A DNA stretch of 64,000 bases from Narthecium ossifragum (taxonomy: Eukaryota > Streptophyta > Magnoliopsida > Dioscoreales > Nartheciaceae), in the NCBI GenBank assembly GCA_963920575.1, contig OY986970.1:24244114-24308113 (forward strand). The letters run 5' to 3'. The position numbers and the translations under genes were made by a program. The stretch's first letter is position 1. Each line of letters begins with the position of its first letter. This document shows positions 10,702-23,224 of this stretch, in pieces. The notes under the pieces are model-generated. The model was not told where the DNA came from. It did no database searches and worked only from the letters and a program-made list of their open reading frames with translations.

Positions 10702-11523
10702 CTAATCATCGTTGTCCATGTCTTCATCATCATCCTCGTCGGAGTCCTCGTCATCCTCATCCTCGTCGTCCTCATCCTCGCTTGACCGTCGGAACAGTGG
10801 GCGATCAGGGTCATCCGAGGCATATGGGGATCATGGGGGCGAAAGTGCTGGCGATAGAAGCCCTAGATCAATCAGAGATCGTGGAGGCACCACAACAGAG
10901 GACCCGTCGGGCAATCGGAAAGCGACCCACGGATCCTCGAGACCAGGGTCGTGCTGAATAGCATAAACAAGACAGGCAAAGAGATCAGGATCGGGGAACG
11001 GCCCAAAAAACTCAACACCGACAGGATGGTCGATAACCGAACCGGCAGGATAAATAGGGATGGGGACATCCCAAGGATGGTAACAGTAGACTACCGGTGG
11101 CGACGGTGGCCGGCTCGAATCGGCTGAGTCGGACAGTTCCTCATCGGAGGAGAACACCGAAGCTTGAGAGACCGGAGATCCTGACTCAAACTCGGGTCCC
11201 GACGACCCATGACTGGAAGTAGACAGTGAGAGGAACCTGCATCCGAGATAATAGGTAAGAAGACCGGGGAAGAATGACTGGACTATGTTGGATCGGTCAG
11301 ACTTGCAGGTGCCGATCGATCCAACATGGGTGAGGGAAGAATATATACCATGATGGAACAGAGGAAGGAAAGAGATGCAAGAGCTGTGGTAACTGGTGAA
11401 GAGAACAGCGAAGACAAGCATGCATAATGGAAGGTGAAAAGAAACCGAAAACAATGAGAGGAAGGCGATGGCCAGCGGTGATGGAGGCCGGCGACGTTGG
11501 TCGGAAACCATGGCACAAACCAT
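10702..11523 (-). pseudogene. Athila accessory ORF with acidic C-terminus, one stop
   Basis: The frame from ATG 11523 (MVCAMVSDQRRR) runs to TAG at 10702-10704, with one in-frame TGA at 10831-10833. Its N-terminal third has a hydrophobic stretch (LAIAFLSLFSVSFHLPLCML). The second half looks properly coding: Ser/Glu/Asp-rich, then YCYHPWDVPIPIYP and GVEFFGPFPDPDLFACLVYA. After the stop the frame continues into an extreme Asp/Glu tail of about 25 residues. A good splice acceptor (GGATGCAG, near 11240) and a donor (CCGGTAAGAG, near 11614) suggest the coding part is a second exon and the hydrophobic part may be leader or intron. I do not recognise the protein. Its position between pol and ORF3 makes it an extra gene of this element. 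Confidence 0.45.
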
Positions 11524-11765
11524 GGGTTCGCATGCAAGGGAGAGATGAAGAGGACACACACACACAAGGGATTATCACACTGGCAATGGAGAGATGAAAA
11601 GGACGCGTCGGGCTCTTACCGGAAAGTTGCAATTGCCTGGAAGGACACACCGGAAGCAGGGACGACGGTGTTCGCCTAAGCTGGACGCCGATGATGGGAG
11701 GAACTCCGGCAACCACGAAACGACTTATGTAGTTCGCTAGGTCTCGTAGTTGAGGTAAGGAGGGG

Positions 11766-11774
11766 AATAAATAG
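11766..11774 (-). promoter_or_regulatory. TATA-like box upstream of the acidic ORF
   Basis: CTATTTATT on the minus strand, about 95 bases downstream of the large palindrome array (11870-12470) and about 240 bases upstream of the ORF start at 11523. The promoter role is inferred from the repeated array-TATA-ORF order. Confidence 0.4.
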
Positions 11775-11867
11775 GCGGCTAAGAGGTATGGATTAACTCG
11801 GACTGGAGTCCGAGTTGGAGACGGCGAGGCACAGGCGCGGAAAAATCGGAAGTTATCTCAAGGAACC

Positions 11868-12470
11868 AGCAGGATCGATCGGACTAGAGAGGATGGATCG
11901 ATCGAACGCCACGTGGCTGCGTCAGGTGGGCACTGATGAACAATAGCTACTAAAGTCGTCCGATCGATCGAACTTGGTGTGCCCGATCGATCGGACCGAC
12001 TCAAAGAGCGCGACCGATGGACGGATCGATCGCACGTTGTAGGGCCAAAAACACCACGCTCTGTCACCAATAAATACCTAGTCGGATCGATCGAACCCGC
12101 TAGGACGGATCGATCGAACTCGCACACTTAGTTTTCTCAAAAATGTTGGAGCGAAGGACGGATCGATCGATAGGTGTAGGGTCAAAAACACTACGTTCTG
12201 TCAGGATTAAATGCACAAGACGGACCGATCCCGCTCTCAAGCCCCGATCGATCCATCTAAAGCCAAGAGTAAAGACAAGATGGAGCGAAGAGCCGATCGA
12301 TCGGGTGTTTGCGAGGCAAAAACACCATGTTTTCTCAAAAATAAAGCCACAAGTTGGATCGATCGGCCGACATGGAACGGAGCGATCCAACTCCGGAACG
12401 AAGAAAAGCAATGCTAGATGTAAAGAAGGATCGATCGGTCCTTCTATAGCTCGATCGATCGGTCGGACCA
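11868..12470. repeat. Large internal GATCGATC array in Athila
   Basis: At least twelve GATCGATC copies in about 600 bases. One perfect 13-bp hairpin is GTCCGATCGATCG at 11958-11970 with its inverse at 11984-11996. Another pair lies at 12084-12118. A larger unit of about 140 bases, with a GGGCCAAAAACACCACG-type spacer near 12035, 12175 and 12310, is repeated in tandem across 12014-12345. Confidence 0.85.
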
Positions 12471-12777
12471 AAATGAGAGAAAATCCACCAGAAAACTTAA
12501 AAATGAAGCCGTTGCGACCCTTGTAAAAATATAGACCTCTCCAGGCCAAAAGAATTCAAGTACGGACATCCCTTGATTCACCATTAACACGATCAGTCAC
12601 AGACATCGATGACAGAATTATCAGACAACCAAAATCAACAACGCACTAAGCAGAAAATACGCAAGCATGCAAAGAACACATGAAAGAAACCAAAACAATA
12701 GAACACACACAACGGATGGGTTGCCTCCCAACAAGCGCTTGGTTTAACGTCTCGAGCTCGACGACATGAAAGCGCAA

Positions 12778-15700
12778 TTACTCAGAAAGTGGTTCATGCA
12801 ACCTCTGTGTGGCTTCTAAGGTCAGAGGATTTTCTATGTATCTTTTTAACCTTTGGCCATTCACTTTGAAGGTGGAATCAGAGTGAGGATTGCGGAGTTC
12901 AACAGCCCCATGGGAAAAAACTTGAGTAACTTCGAATGGACCAGTCCATCTAGATTTCAATTTCCCTGGGAAAAGTCGTAATCTAGCGTTAAATAACCAC
13001 ACCCTATCTCCCACATTAAAAGTTCTTTGATGAATGAACCGATCATGGTATGCCTTAGTTCGAGCTTTATAGATAAGAGCATTATCATAGGCGTCATTAC
13101 GTATTTCCTCCAACTCATTGAGTTGGAGCAGGCGAGCGCTCTGACCCGTAGGTAACCAATTAACCTCTTTAATAGTTAACCACACTCTATCCATGAGATT
13201 CACTGGTAAGCGGCAATGCTTACCGTAGACCATCCGATATGGGGACATCCCTATGGGTGTTTTAAATGCCGTTCTATATGCCCAGAGTGCTTCATTCAAG
13301 CGCATAGACCAGTCCTTTCTATCCAACCGCACGACTTTCTCCAGGATGCGTTTGATCTCCCTATTAGACACCTCTACCTGCCCACTGGTCTGAGGGTGAT
13401 ATGGTGTGGCAACCTTATGGGAAATATTATACTTATCGAGGGTGTGACGGAAATATCGATTCATAAAGTGTGATCCGCCATCACTTATAATAGCTCGAGG
13501 ATGACCAAACCGAGAGAAAATGTTAGAATAAAGAAATTTAACAACAACTCGGTGATCATTGGTCTTAGTCGCTATGGCTTCAATCCATTTCGAAACGTAA
13601 TCAACGGCTAATAAAATGTAGATGTAGCCATTTGAAGGAGGAAACGGGCCCATAAAATCAATACCCCAAACATCAAATACTTCACATTCAATAATCGGAT
13701 TTTGAGGCATTTCATTTCGATGCGAAATACTCCCTAATTGTTGACACCGCACACACGCTTTTGAAAAACTGTGAACATCACGAAAAATCGAGGGCCAATA
13801 AAAACCAGATTGAAAAATCTTGGCTGCGGTTCGACGGCCTGAAAAATGTCCTCCACATGCATGAGAGTGGCATGAAGTAAGAATGGAGATTATTTCAGAT
13901 TCGGGTACACAACATCTCATAATCTGATCCGGACAGTGTTTAAAAAGGATGGGATCATTCCACACATAGGATTTAACTTTCGAAAAGAATTTATCTCGAT
14001 CTAGTTTAGTCCAATGAGCAGGAGTGAATCCAGAAACAAGATAATTTACGATGTGTGCAAACCACGGTTTTGGTGCTTGATCAATAGCCAATAGATATTC
14101 ATCAGGGAAGGTATCATCGATCGGGGATGAATCATTAATGACATCGACAGGAAGACGCGACAGGTGATCGGCTACCACGTTTAAAGCTCCCTTTTTATCT
14201 CGTAATTCGAGATCGAACTCTTGGAGAAGCAAAATCCAACGAATTAATCGAGGTTTAAGCTCTTTCTTGGAAACAAGGTACCTAAGGGCTGAATGATCGG
14301 TAAAAATTATGACTTTGGATTCAAGAAGATATGACCGAAACTTTTCTAAGGAAAAAATCACAGCCAGTAACTCTTTTTCAGTAGTCGTGTAATTCACCTG
14401 AGCTTCGTTCAACGTCTTACTAGCATAGTAGATGACACGAGGTAGTTTATCAATAGTTTGTCCCAACACAGCACCTACTGCGTGATCGGATGCGTCACAC
14501 ATGATTTCAAAGGGATGATTATAATCAGGACAGTGGACAATCGGTGCTGAAGAGAGTGAATCACGCAGGACATGAAAAGCATGAAGACAAGATTGATCGA
14601 ACACAAATGGAACATCTTTACCCAATAGAGCACATAACGGTCGGGAGATTTTACTAAAATCCTTAATAAACCTCCGATAGAACCCTGCGTGGCCCAGGAA
14701 TGATCGAATTTGACGCACTGACGAAGGAGGCGGAAGTTTAGAAATAAGCTCCAACTTAGCTTTATCTACCTCAATCCCCCGATTTGAAATGACGTGGCCG
14801 AGAACGATACCTTCCGTAACCATAAAATGGCTCTTTTCCCAACTCAACACCAGATTAGTTTTCTCACACCTAGCAAGGACTTTGGATAAATTTTTAAGCC
14901 ATGATTCAAAGGACTGGCCAAACAGAGAGAAGTCATCCATAAATATCTCTAGAAACTGTTCAATCATATCCCCGAAAATAGCAAGCATGCAACGTTGAAA
15001 TGTCGCTGGAGCATTGCAAAGGCCAAAAGGCATACGACGATAAGCGAATGTTCCATACGGACATGTAAAGGTTGTCTTCTCCTGATCATTAGGATCGATG
15101 GCGACTTGATTATACCCAGAGTAGCCGTCAAGGAAACAATAATAGGCTTGGCCTGATAACCGTTCTAAAATCTGGTCAATGAAGGGCAATGGAAAATGAT
15201 CTTTTCGAGTTAAAGCGTTAAGGCGCCTATAATCGATACAAACTCTCCACCCTGTGGTCTGTCTAGTTGGGATATCCTCCCCTTTGTCATTTTTAACCAC
15301 TGTGATACCAGATTTTTTAGGAACGACCTGAGTAGGACTAATCCATTTAGAGTCTGAGATCGGATAAATGATCCCTGAGTCCAAAAGTTTAATTACTTCC
15401 TTCATTACAACATCTTTCATAAGGGGGTTGAGCCGGCGTTGCATCTCCCGGACACATTTAGTTTCATCCTCTAAGAGTATGCGATGCATGCAAATCGAAG
15501 GATCAATGCCTTTAAGATCACCAATGGACCACCCTATAGCTCTTTTATGCAGTTTGAGGACATCGAGTAATTGATGCTCTTGATCAATGGTTAATGCAGA
15601 AGAGATAATTACTGGAAGGGTAAATTCAGGTCCAAGGAAGGCATATTTTAAATTGGATGGCAACGTTTTCAGCTCCAAAGATGGTGGTGTGATCAAAGAA

Positions 15701-18618
15701 GGTACAGCCGGCATTGAGGAGGTAGGAGGTAAAGGCTCAAGGAGAGGTTTTTTCCAGGAAATACCGCACACATCAGTAATGACATCAAGATCGTTAAAAT
15801 CCTTTAAAACGTTGTCATTTTCAGACTTGAAAACCAACCCAAAACCATCCAAATCATTTTTTTCATTGTTCACAACCAGAAACACTACATCCGTACTCAA
15901 AACATCTTCATGCACATGTGACACATACTGTTCAAAAACATCGTCTTCAACCACAATAGACATGTGACAACCACTCTCAAAACTCCCACACGGAGTATCA
16001 TCATTCAACAACAACACAGGTAATGTATCATCAACATAACTCATTATCTCATCCTCATTAACCAAGGTATCAACCATAAAGCAGTCATCATCATACGCAT
16101 GATTCTTTGAAGCATGAAATATATTCAAACGTAACTCCATATTACCAAATGTGACCGTCATGAAACCATCCCTACAGTTAATACAAGCATTGGCTGTAGC
16201 CAAGAAGGGTCGGCCAAGGATTATAGGAACTGATTTTTTAGTTTGCACTCCAGGTTCCATGTCTAACACAACAAAGTCAACCGGGAATACGCACCGATCA
16301 ACCTTAACCAAAACGTCTTCAAGGATTCCTCTTGGTGTCTTAATTGATCGATCAGCTAATTGTAGGGTCATGGCTGTAGGTTTCAATTCTCCTATACCAA
16401 ACTTAGAATATAAGGAGAAAGGCATGAGGTTGACACTTGCACCCAAATCCAGTAGTGCTCCATCAATCGTGTGATTTCCTATAATGCATGAGATTGTGGG
16501 GGTGCCAGGATCCTTGAGCTTAGGAGGAAGATCACATCGAAGAATTGAGCTAACTTGCTCGGTCAGGAAAATCTTCTTAGACACATGTGACCTAGACTGC
16601 CGTTTATGTGTGCAAAGGTCCTTGAGGAATTTGGCATAAGATGGAATGTGTTTGATGGCATCAAGCAGAGGAAGATTAATATGCACTTTTTTAAACACCT
16701 CCATCATCTCATCTATTTTTGAATTTTTGAATGGCGTGGACGTAGGATCTGCTAAAGCTTCAGGGAAAGGAACCTTGGGAATATATGTTGTGGGATTTGG
16801 TTCTCTTTCATGAGATGATGTCATGTGTGGTGATGCATGTAAATCACCCATGGAGTCATGATGATTTGAATGTGGAGTGTCGGAGGATGAACCAGGTTCC
16901 TTTGATGCACATGAGTTATTGGGCAATGATGTCTGAGAATGAGATGCATGTAAATCTTGATCATCTGTAGTTACTTCAGGTTGCTCAATGTTGGCAAAAG
17001 TTTTACCACTACGAAGGGTTGTCACAGCTTGTACTTGTTCATGCGATGAGTCTACATGATGTTGGCCTTTGGGATTAGGAATAGACTGACTCGGTAATTG
17101 TCCATCTTCTCTCCTAGACAATGCATTAGCCAATTGACCCAATTGGGCCTCTATCTTTGCCAGAGTTTGATAATGAGAGTGTACTAATTGGGTCAACTCA
17201 TCGTTGTGTGGAACATGATTTTGTTGCTGTGGATGAAGAGCTGAGTGATTTTGAGGTCCTTGACTCTGGGGAGGTACATACGGTTTGTTTCCCCAATATT
17301 GAGATGTTTGATTTTGAACAGGCCGATATGGCGGTCGAAATGACGAAGTTTGGCCTTGAGAGTTGGTAGGATATGATGATTGGAATTTTGGAGGATAATT
17401 CGTAGTATGAGCACCTATGGATGGTCTAGAATTAAAAGGATTGGGTTGTTGGCCTGGTGTTCTCCACGAAAAATTTGGATGATCTCTCAAACCAGGATTG
17501 TAAGAATTTGAATAAGGATCATAAGCTGGCTTAGATTGACCATACACGGCATTAATGTGTTCCTGTACTAACTCAGGATAATGACATGCCAACTGGCAGT
17601 CAGTGACATCGTGACCAGGATTCGAACATAAGAAACAGATTTCTCCTGACGATGGAAGCGTAGGAAGAATAGATGAATCAACCTGATTTGTGGTTTGAGT
17701 GAGAACTTGATCTAGTTTTCTACTCAAGGCATCAACCTGTTGAGCAAGTCGGGTTGACTCGTTTAACTCAAGAACTCCTCGAGGATTGGATTGGTTGGAC
17801 TGCCCATGATTATTCCTAGAGGAGGTGGCGTGGTGTTGAGAGTTCTCAGCGAGTCTCTCAAAAAGCCTCCAAGAATCGTCAAGGGGGTTGGTAATGAACA
17901 CTCCCCACACGCTGCATCTATTGTTAATTGATGTGTTTTCCTTAAGACCCTTGTAGAAATGCTCTACTATGGCCCATTGAGGAAATTGGTGGTGGGGACA
18001 TTTTCTAAGGAGTTCCCTATAACGATCCCAAGCCTCATGAAATGCTTCATCGTCGGCTTGTCTAAAAGAGGAAATTTCATGGCGAAGGTCACTGGTCTTG
18101 GTAATCGGGAAAAATTTCTCAAGAAATTGAGCTTGTAATTGAGGCCACGTCGTGATCGACCGAGGTTCTAGAAATGTGAGCCAATGTTTCGCTTTACCTT
18201 TTAGGGTGAAAGGGAATAATTTAAGTCTCCAAGCGTCTTCGGTAAAATTATTTACCCTCACGGTAGAGCTAATTAGAATAAACTCCTCTATATGATTGTA
18301 GGGGTCCTCATGAGATAAGCCATGGAAAGTCGGTAAGGATTGTAAAAACTGTGGTTTAATCTCATAATGGGCCGCTCCAATTACTGGAGGTTGAATACAG
18401 GAGTTAGAAGTGAAAGAGGTTGGAACATAAAAATCTTTCATGGCCCTACGACCCTGATTTTCAGGTTGGTTAGGATTGTCATTAGGTCCAAGATTGTCCT
18501 CAGGGTTATCCATAGCTAAATGAGTAGGAGAAGAGACCGACAATTTATGCGATGTAGAACAAGAAGCAAAGAATTCCTTCAATGTAAGATTGAAATCTGG
18601 GTCCTTATCATCACTCAT
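12778..18618 (-). CDS. gag-pol: Athila gag-pol polyprotein (1,946 aa)
   Basis: One uninterrupted frame. I place the start at ATG 18618 ([10 protein letters not shown]), just downstream of an in-frame stop. Order: capsid-like gag domain (residues about 85-225, with [17 protein letters not shown] and [13 protein letters not shown]); CCHC knuckle C-x2-C-x4-H-x4-C (about 328-341); aspartic protease with DLGAS (724-728) and IILGRPFL; reverse transcriptase with FMDDF (1226-1230); RNase H with [10 protein letters not shown] (Asp at about 1375); integrase with an HHCC finger and DDE residues at about 1654, 1713 and 1749 (D-x35-E); and a GPF-type C-terminus. There is no chromodomain. All catalytic residues I can check are present, so the protein could be active. 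It drives reverse transcription and integration of the element. Confidence 0.95.
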   Translation of the reverse strand: MSDDKDPDFNLTLKEFFASCSTSHKLSVSSPTHLAMDNPEDNLGPNDNPNQPENQGRRAMKDFYVPTSFTSNSCIQPPVIGAAHYEIKPQFLQSLPTFHGLSHEDPYNHIEEFILISSTVRVNNFTEDAWRLKLFPFTLKGKAKHWLTFLEPRSITTWPQLQAQFLEKFFPITKTSDLRHEISSFRQADDEAFHEAWDRYRELLRKCPHHQFPQWAIVEHFYKGLKENTSINNRCSVWGVFITNPLDDSWRLFERLAENSQHHATSSRNNHGQSNQSNPRGVLELNESTRLAQQVDALSRKLDQVLTQTTNQVDSSILPTLPSSGEICFLCSNPGHDVTDCQLACHYPELVQEHINAVYGQSKPAYDPYSNSYNPGLRDHPNFSWRTPGQQPNPFNSRPSIGAHTTNYPPKFQSSYPTNSQGQTSSFRPPYRPVQNQTSQYWGNKPYVPPQSQGPQNHSALHPQQQNHVPHNDELTQLVHSHYQTLAKIEAQLGQLANALSRREDGQLPSQSIPNPKGQHHVDSSHEQVQAVTTLRSGKTFANIEQPEVTTDDQDLHASHSQTSLPNNSCASKEPGSSSDTPHSNHHDSMGDLHASPHMTSSHEREPNPTTYIPKVPFPEALADPTSTPFKNSKIDEMMEVFKKVHINLPLLDAIKHIPSYAKFLKDLCTHKRQSRSHVSKKIFLTEQVSSILRCDLPPKLKDPGTPTISCIIGNHTIDGALLDLGASVNLMPFSLYSKFGIGELKPTAMTLQLADRSIKTPRGILEDVLVKVDRCVFPVDFVVLDMEPGVQTKKSVPIILGRPFLATANACINCRDGFMTVTFGNMELRLNIFHASKNHAYDDDCFMVDTLVNEDEIMSYVDDTLPVLLLNDDTPCGSFESGCHMSIVVEDDVFEQYVSHVHEDVLSTDVVFLVVNNEKNDLDGFGLVFKSENDNVLKDFNDLDVITDVCGISWKKPLLEPLPPTSSMPAVPSLITPPSLELKTLPSNLKYAFLGPEFTLPVIISSALTIDQEHQLLDVLKLHKRAIGWSIGDLKGIDPSICMHRILLEDETKCVREMQRRLNPLMKDVVMKEVIKLLDSGIIYPISDSKWISPTQVVPKKSGITVVKNDKGEDIPTRQTTGWRVCIDYRRLNALTRKDHFPLPFIDQILERLSGQAYYCFLDGYSGYNQVAIDPNDQEKTTFTCPYGTFAYRRMPFGLCNAPATFQRCMLAIFGDMIEQFLEIFMDDFSLFGQSFESWLKNLSKVLARCEKTNLVLSWEKSHFMVTEGIVLGHVISNRGIEVDKAKLELISKLPPPSSVRQIRSFLGHAGFYRRFIKDFSKISRPLCALLGKDVPFVFDQSCLHAFHVLRDSLSSAPIVHCPDYNHPFEIMCDASDHAVGAVLGQTIDKLPRVIYYASKTLNEAQVNYTTTEKELLAVIFSLEKFRSYLLESKVIIFTDHSALRYLVSKKELKPRLIRWILLLQEFDLELRDKKGALNVVADHLSRLPVDVINDSSPIDDTFPDEYLLAIDQAPKPWFAHIVNYLVSGFTPAHWTKLDRDKFFSKVKSYVWNDPILFKHCPDQIMRCCVPESEIISILTSCHSHACGGHFSGRRTAAKIFQSGFYWPSIFRDVHSFSKACVRCQQLGSISHRNEMPQNPIIECEVFDVWGIDFMGPFPPSNGYIYILLAVDYVSKWIEAIATKTNDHRVVVKFLYSNIFSRFGHPRAIISDGGSHFMNRYFRHTLDKYNISHKVATPYHPQTSGQVEVSNREIKRILEKVVRLDRKDWSMRLNEALWAYRTAFKTPIGMSPYRMVYGKHCRLPVNLMDRVWLTIKEVNWLPTGQSARLLQLNELEEIRNDAYDNALIYKARTKAYHDRFIHQRTFNVGDRVWLFNARLRLFPGKLKSRWTGPFEVTQVFSHGAVELRNPHSDSTFKVNGQRLKRYIENPLTLEATQRLHEPLSE

Positions 18619-18850
18619 CAACACATCATAAAGATCATTCAAGGTTTAGAAATGCAAACAGTGCAATCTCGATGACGTGTTGTTGGCGTTCGCTCCTTCA
18701 CCGCTCGAAAGGATGCCGCTTTGTTCTTCACCTACTGATCACAAAAAGATATGGAAATATTAGCATTGAAACTATTTTTGGTCTTTTATATAATAAACAA
18801 CTGATAAGCAAGAAACTATACTAAGTAAACAACTTAAAACACCGTAAAAA

Positions 18851-18868
18851 TCCCCGGCAACGGCGCCA
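18851..18868 (-). other. Primer-binding site (tRNA-Asp)
   Basis: The minus strand reads TGGCGCCGTTGCCGGGGA, complementary to the 3' end of plant tRNA-Asp(GUC). It lies six bases inside the 5' LTR. tRNA-Asp priming is typical of Athila/Tat elements. Confidence 0.9.
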
Positions 18869-18874
18869 AAATTT

Positions 18875-20467
18875 TGATACGACTTGAAAAGTGTCGTGGC
18901 TTAACAAGTCTAACCAAAATTACAATATATATTCCGGTGCTCTACTTTAACTACTAAGAACTAGTAGATAGTGGAGAGTCCGAGTCGAGTCCACAGGGAT
19001 TTAAGGGATTTAAATCAAATACTTAGCAAATCTCCTACTAATAAGTTGAGAAAAGATTGCAAGTTGAAATTAAGCTAAACTTATACTAAAGGATTGAAAA
19101 ATATGAGAGAAAGGACCATAGGATTCTTAATCAGTAACTACGGATATACCAGGTTTTCCAAAGATCAGGGTATGCAAACACGATAAATAGCTCCCTAAAA
19201 GTTGATAAAGGAATGGCTAGTTCTCATTATCACTCGACAAGTTCTGATTAGGATTCCTTGTCGGCAAGAACAATTAACGAAATATCAGTGACCGAATGAT
19301 TAGTTACGTTCACTGCTAATGAACCCTCTTACTCAGATGAGTTCATCGCAAGCAAAGCCAAAGATATGGATTTAGGTGTAAGATCAAGATGAATTTACCA
19401 TCTTGATGGCCAAAACCACAAAGATAAGATGCATGAAGGATTAGGGATGGAACGTAGTGGGACTAGCACTACTATAGTGGGACTAGCACTATACAATCCC
19501 TAATCACGAACAAAATTCCACCCGAGATATCATGGGACTAGCATGATCCTCTTATTCGGATGAATCCAATCCACGCCCTAACATACACAAGCTCTAGAAT
19601 CAAGTGCAAGCAAGAACTATCCAAACATCCAGCAAGAAATCAACACCAAGATATAGGAAAATATAATCAATCCATAAAACCAAATAATCGTGTATAAAAA
19701 CCCTAGATCTAAGAAATCCCTAGTACAAATCCTAGTTACATCATAAGAATCCCATGGCTAGGGTTTTAGCTACTCATCTTCAGGGGATAATCCATCGGTA
19801 GAAGTTGATGATCTCCTCCCGCCATGGATCTACTCCAAAGAATCACCAACGAAAAGATGTAGAAAAGATAGGAAAACTCTCTCCAAAAACGTCTGGAAAA
19901 AAAAGCCCCCAAAAATCCCTAAACAATGACTACTTATAGCCCAAGAGACAACCACCCTCGGATTAGATCAGAGCCGTCGATCTTTGCTTCTGGCCGCGTC
20001 GGATCGATCCAACCTTTGAAGTTCGATCGATCCGACTCCTTAACTCCCTTAATATTGTGAGCAACGCCCGAGCAGGATCGATCCAACTCTTGGAGTTCGA
20101 TCGATCCTACGCCTTTATTGCTGGTAACTCCCGAGCTGGATCGATCGGGTTTGACTTGGCCGATCGATTGAACCACCGTTGTTAAGCTACATCCCTTGCT
20201 GGATCGATCGGGCACTTGAAGTTCGATCGATCCAGCCGTTGTTGATCGTTCCCTTGTTGGTTGAGTTGGATTGATCGAACCTATTGAGGCCGATCGATCT
20301 AACTTGTCAGAATCGCCAAAATATCTTTCTTTTAGCTCCAAATATGATCTAACTCGTAGCAGGACCTGTTATACCTGAAATGGAATAAAAGTAGTCAATC
20401 CAGCATTGCTCGGGGCCCAACAAAGCCAAATTACAAGGGTGTTTTGTGCAGTTTTCATGTCTTATCA
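18875..20467 (-). repeat. Athila 5' LTR
   Basis: Same length (1,593 bp) and ends as the 3' LTR at 5221-6813. It carries the GATCGATC array at about 19998-20310 and the TATA box at 19931-19940. Differences from its partner are about 21 single-base changes, many near 19850 and 20460. Confidence 0.95.
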
Positions 20468-22583
20468 GTGCTTACATTTTGCTTCTTCCCCTTGAGTTTA
20501 AAGCTACGGATAGCCTTGTCCACTCTTGATTCTTTTCTTTTTTTCGACGGTCGTCCCTTGCCTCGCACTCTGAGAGGACTATTAACTCTAACCTTATTGA
20601 GACATTTGTCTTCGAAGCTTGACATTGCTTCTGAAGGAATTCCATGATTAGCATCGCTCTCACCTTCAGTGTCTGTGATAGACAACTTATGACACAATTT
20701 TGTTAGGCCATCCAGCGCTATGGTGCACCTTTTATCTGTTTGAACACACATGTCTGCTATCTCGCTGAACTTTGAAAACATTATGTCGTATTATTGCTTT
20801 TCAGGTGTAGGGTCTAACCCGTTGTAGCCCACTCTCACCTATGAATGACGCCGGAAAATATCCTTTCTTCACCTATTTAAGATGTAACGATCTGGCATGT
20901 GGAATATCTTCTTATATTGCATGACGGTTATTGCATGGCAGCATCATATACCTCGATGCTCAAACAGTTGAAATTGACAATATATTTGTTAGTGAGATAG
21001 GTGGTATTGAAGGTTATCACATCTCCAAAGTTTTCAAAGGATTTCCTGCTGCGAGCATCCGCACAAAACAAATTCTGAATCCTTGAGTCATCATCAAGAT
21101 CAAAAGCATAGAAGAAATTTGAAGTCTTTGCCTGCATCTTTTGAAAATAAGCAAAAACAACCCTGACATCACCTTCACCTAGCCTCAGACGCTTGGCCTT
21201 ACTAATATGGTTTCGACAATCTCACTCTCCAAATGTTAAATTTTCATACCCACCTGTTTCAACCACAAATGTATTGAAATTCCAATATACTGGAATACCA
21301 GCCTGATCATTTAATTCGAGCCTTCTTTTCGCTTTTCCATCTATAATCTTATTACATGGAAAAAAAACCTTGCTTTTGAAGGGCTAAATGCATGGTTATG
21401 CTCCGTTACGATTGTGAGGACTACCAACCTCCCATCGGCACCTACCGAAGCATGCAACCTAGCTTAACAATCTGTCTTGCATATGGGTTGCATCTGTAGT
21501 GTGTTCTTTGCATTTGATTGTGTTTTTCTTGCACGAGAACGCGCTAGAGTTATATATTTCAGATTTCCACTATCGTCCAACTTTCGACTTCTCTTGGCCG
21601 TAGCAAATCCAATTTGACTACAATAAAGTCTATAATACTATACAAGCTTATCCAAAGAATCAAATATCATTCCATATTTAGGTTCTTCAACTATTTCACA
21701 CATTCCCATTGTGACATTAGAATGATCCGACAATAAATTAAGATTGTTTGCTTCATTTCCCTTTGAATTCGATGGACTTTATAGCCATAATAGATAATCT
21801 GAAACGGAAAAATGATTGAATAGCAACATAACATATCATACTTATTCATCCTTAAACAACAACGTATATGCATTTGTAAACGTGTGACTAACATGAGCAC
21901 AAATAGCATAGAAGATAAGACAAGACATCAATATGAATTAAGAGTTAGACGCCACAACTGAAACTGCAAACAATATGCTTAATGGCAATAATATTCCTTA
22001 GAGAGTCATAGAAAACAAAATATTGGCTCCCAAAATATGAGAATGGAAATCCAGCATAAAGCAAACATACAACATAAGATGAAAATGATGTTCAAATCGA
22101 AGCTAAAAAGAGAATTCTAACATTCAAAAGCAAATTATAGAACTCGATTAGAAATTTTTTCCAACAATCACCAAAAATCCGACAAAAAGTACCAAGCCAT
22201 ATAAAAGAAATAGAATTTTTTTCCCAAACCTAAGGTGGAGGTCAATCGGAGAACACCGGAAGCACTACGGTGGAAGCCGTTCGCTGGAGAATGATGGGGG
22301 TTGAAGCCGTTCGTCCGGTGGAGGGTGTCCGTGGTGGAAGCCGTCCGTCGCTCACCGAGAACGATGGAGGAGCTGCCCGGGAGCAATGGAGGAGCCGCCG
22401 GGAGCGATGTAGAAGGGGTGATGCCTAGATCGTTGGAGAAGGAGTGTGGCCCTAAATCGATGCAGAAGCCGGCGGGAGAAGGAGAAGGGGTGATCGGTGG
22501 AGGAGCCGGCGGGAGAAGGAGCAGGGGTGATCGATGGAGGTGCCGGCGGGAGAAGGAGAATGGGTGACCCAGTGGAGGAGTCG
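20468..22583 (-). pseudogene. FAR1/MULE copy A, N-terminal and core part (right of Athila)
   Basis: This resumes the gene split at 5220. From right to left, i.e. in the coding direction, it holds a FAR1 DNA-binding region (about 21430-21720: PKYGMIFDSLDKLV, YYRLYCSQIGFATAKRSRK, LARSRARKTQSNAKNTLQM) with in-frame stops, and then the start of the transposase domain (FYAFDLDDDSRIQNLF, VITFNTTYLTNKY). After TYLTNKY it jumps straight to the region after the zinc finger. About 850 bases present in copy B (33574-34425) are missing, so the remaining catalytic residues are lost. The C-terminal block has the RVRGKGRPSKKRKESRVDKA tail typical of FAR1 relatives and ends at an intact donor (GTAAGCAC at 20475). 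Confidence 0.8.
22460..22580. repeat. GA-rich short tandem repeat at the 5' side of copy A
   Basis: Units of about 45 bases containing GGAGGAGCCGGCGGGAGAAG and GGGGTGATCG repeat nearly three times. Copy B has the equivalent array at 35640-35960. Confidence 0.6.
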
Positions 22584-23224
22584 TGTTACACCCCGACTCA
22601 GAAAACCCATCCAGTCCGAGGCATGAGAGAGTCTAATCTATTCAATCCTCCATTGATGTGTTTTATAATAAAAGATAACTAAATTTACAATTGATTTGGG
22701 GTCAATATTAATATCTCTAATATGATTCAAAATTCTGATACAAAACTAAAGGTCAAAAGATCATATTATAATTATCTCAAAATTCCTTGCAAAAGGAAAT
22801 TATACATTTATCATTCCAAAAAGAAGTAATTGGACCCCAAGTCCTCAAGCTCCTCCAGAAGCTGATGCGCCACCATGTGCCTGTCCAATGGGTGCTACAG
22901 AGGAAGAGCTGACGCCTGCACCTGTAAAACGGAACCCCGGTAGGAGTGAGCAATAAGCTCAGCATGATTCTATACTACAACGTTCAGAAAGGAAGGGAAA
23001 CAGTAAATTCCTAGGTTCCATCTCATCTTTAGAGGAAACACACGTCACATACACCGTGATAAGACGTGAAAAGTGCATAAATCACCCTTTTAACTTGGCC
23101 TTGTTAGTCTCCGAGCAAGGCCTTACTGATGGATTTTACCCTATTACAGGTACAAGTGCCCTCAACGAGGATTGGATCAAGTTCCGAGCTTAAACGATGT
23201 CATTCGGGCCAGTTTTTATGAAAA

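Larger units (their letters stand above)
5221..20467 (-). mobile_element. Complete Athila-type Ty3/gypsy LTR retrotransposon
   Basis: A 15,247-bp element on the minus strand, bounded by two 1,593-bp LTRs and a perfect GTGCT target duplication. Order in the direction of transcription: 5' LTR (18875-20467), tRNA-Asp primer-binding site (18851-18868), gag-pol ORF (12778-18618), array-rich noncoding stretch, accessory ORF (10702-11523), ORF3 (8638-10029), noncoding stretch, polypurine tract, 3' LTR (5221-6813). About 21 substitutions and no indels separate the LTRs by eye, so the insertion is young. The gag style, the DLGAS protease, the lack of a chromodomain and the tRNA-Asp primer place it in the Athila clade. 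It landed in an intron of FAR1/MULE copy A. At 15 kb it is long even for Athila. Confidence 0.95.

Noticed and set aside
11868..12470. CRISPR-like array
   Set aside because: Repeats are short palindromes with irregular spacing in a plant LTR element; no spacer/repeat regularity and no cas genes.
22301..22682. Gly/Glu-rich frames
   Set aside because: Products of the GA-rich tandem repeat at the MULE end, as are the frames at 35349-36132.
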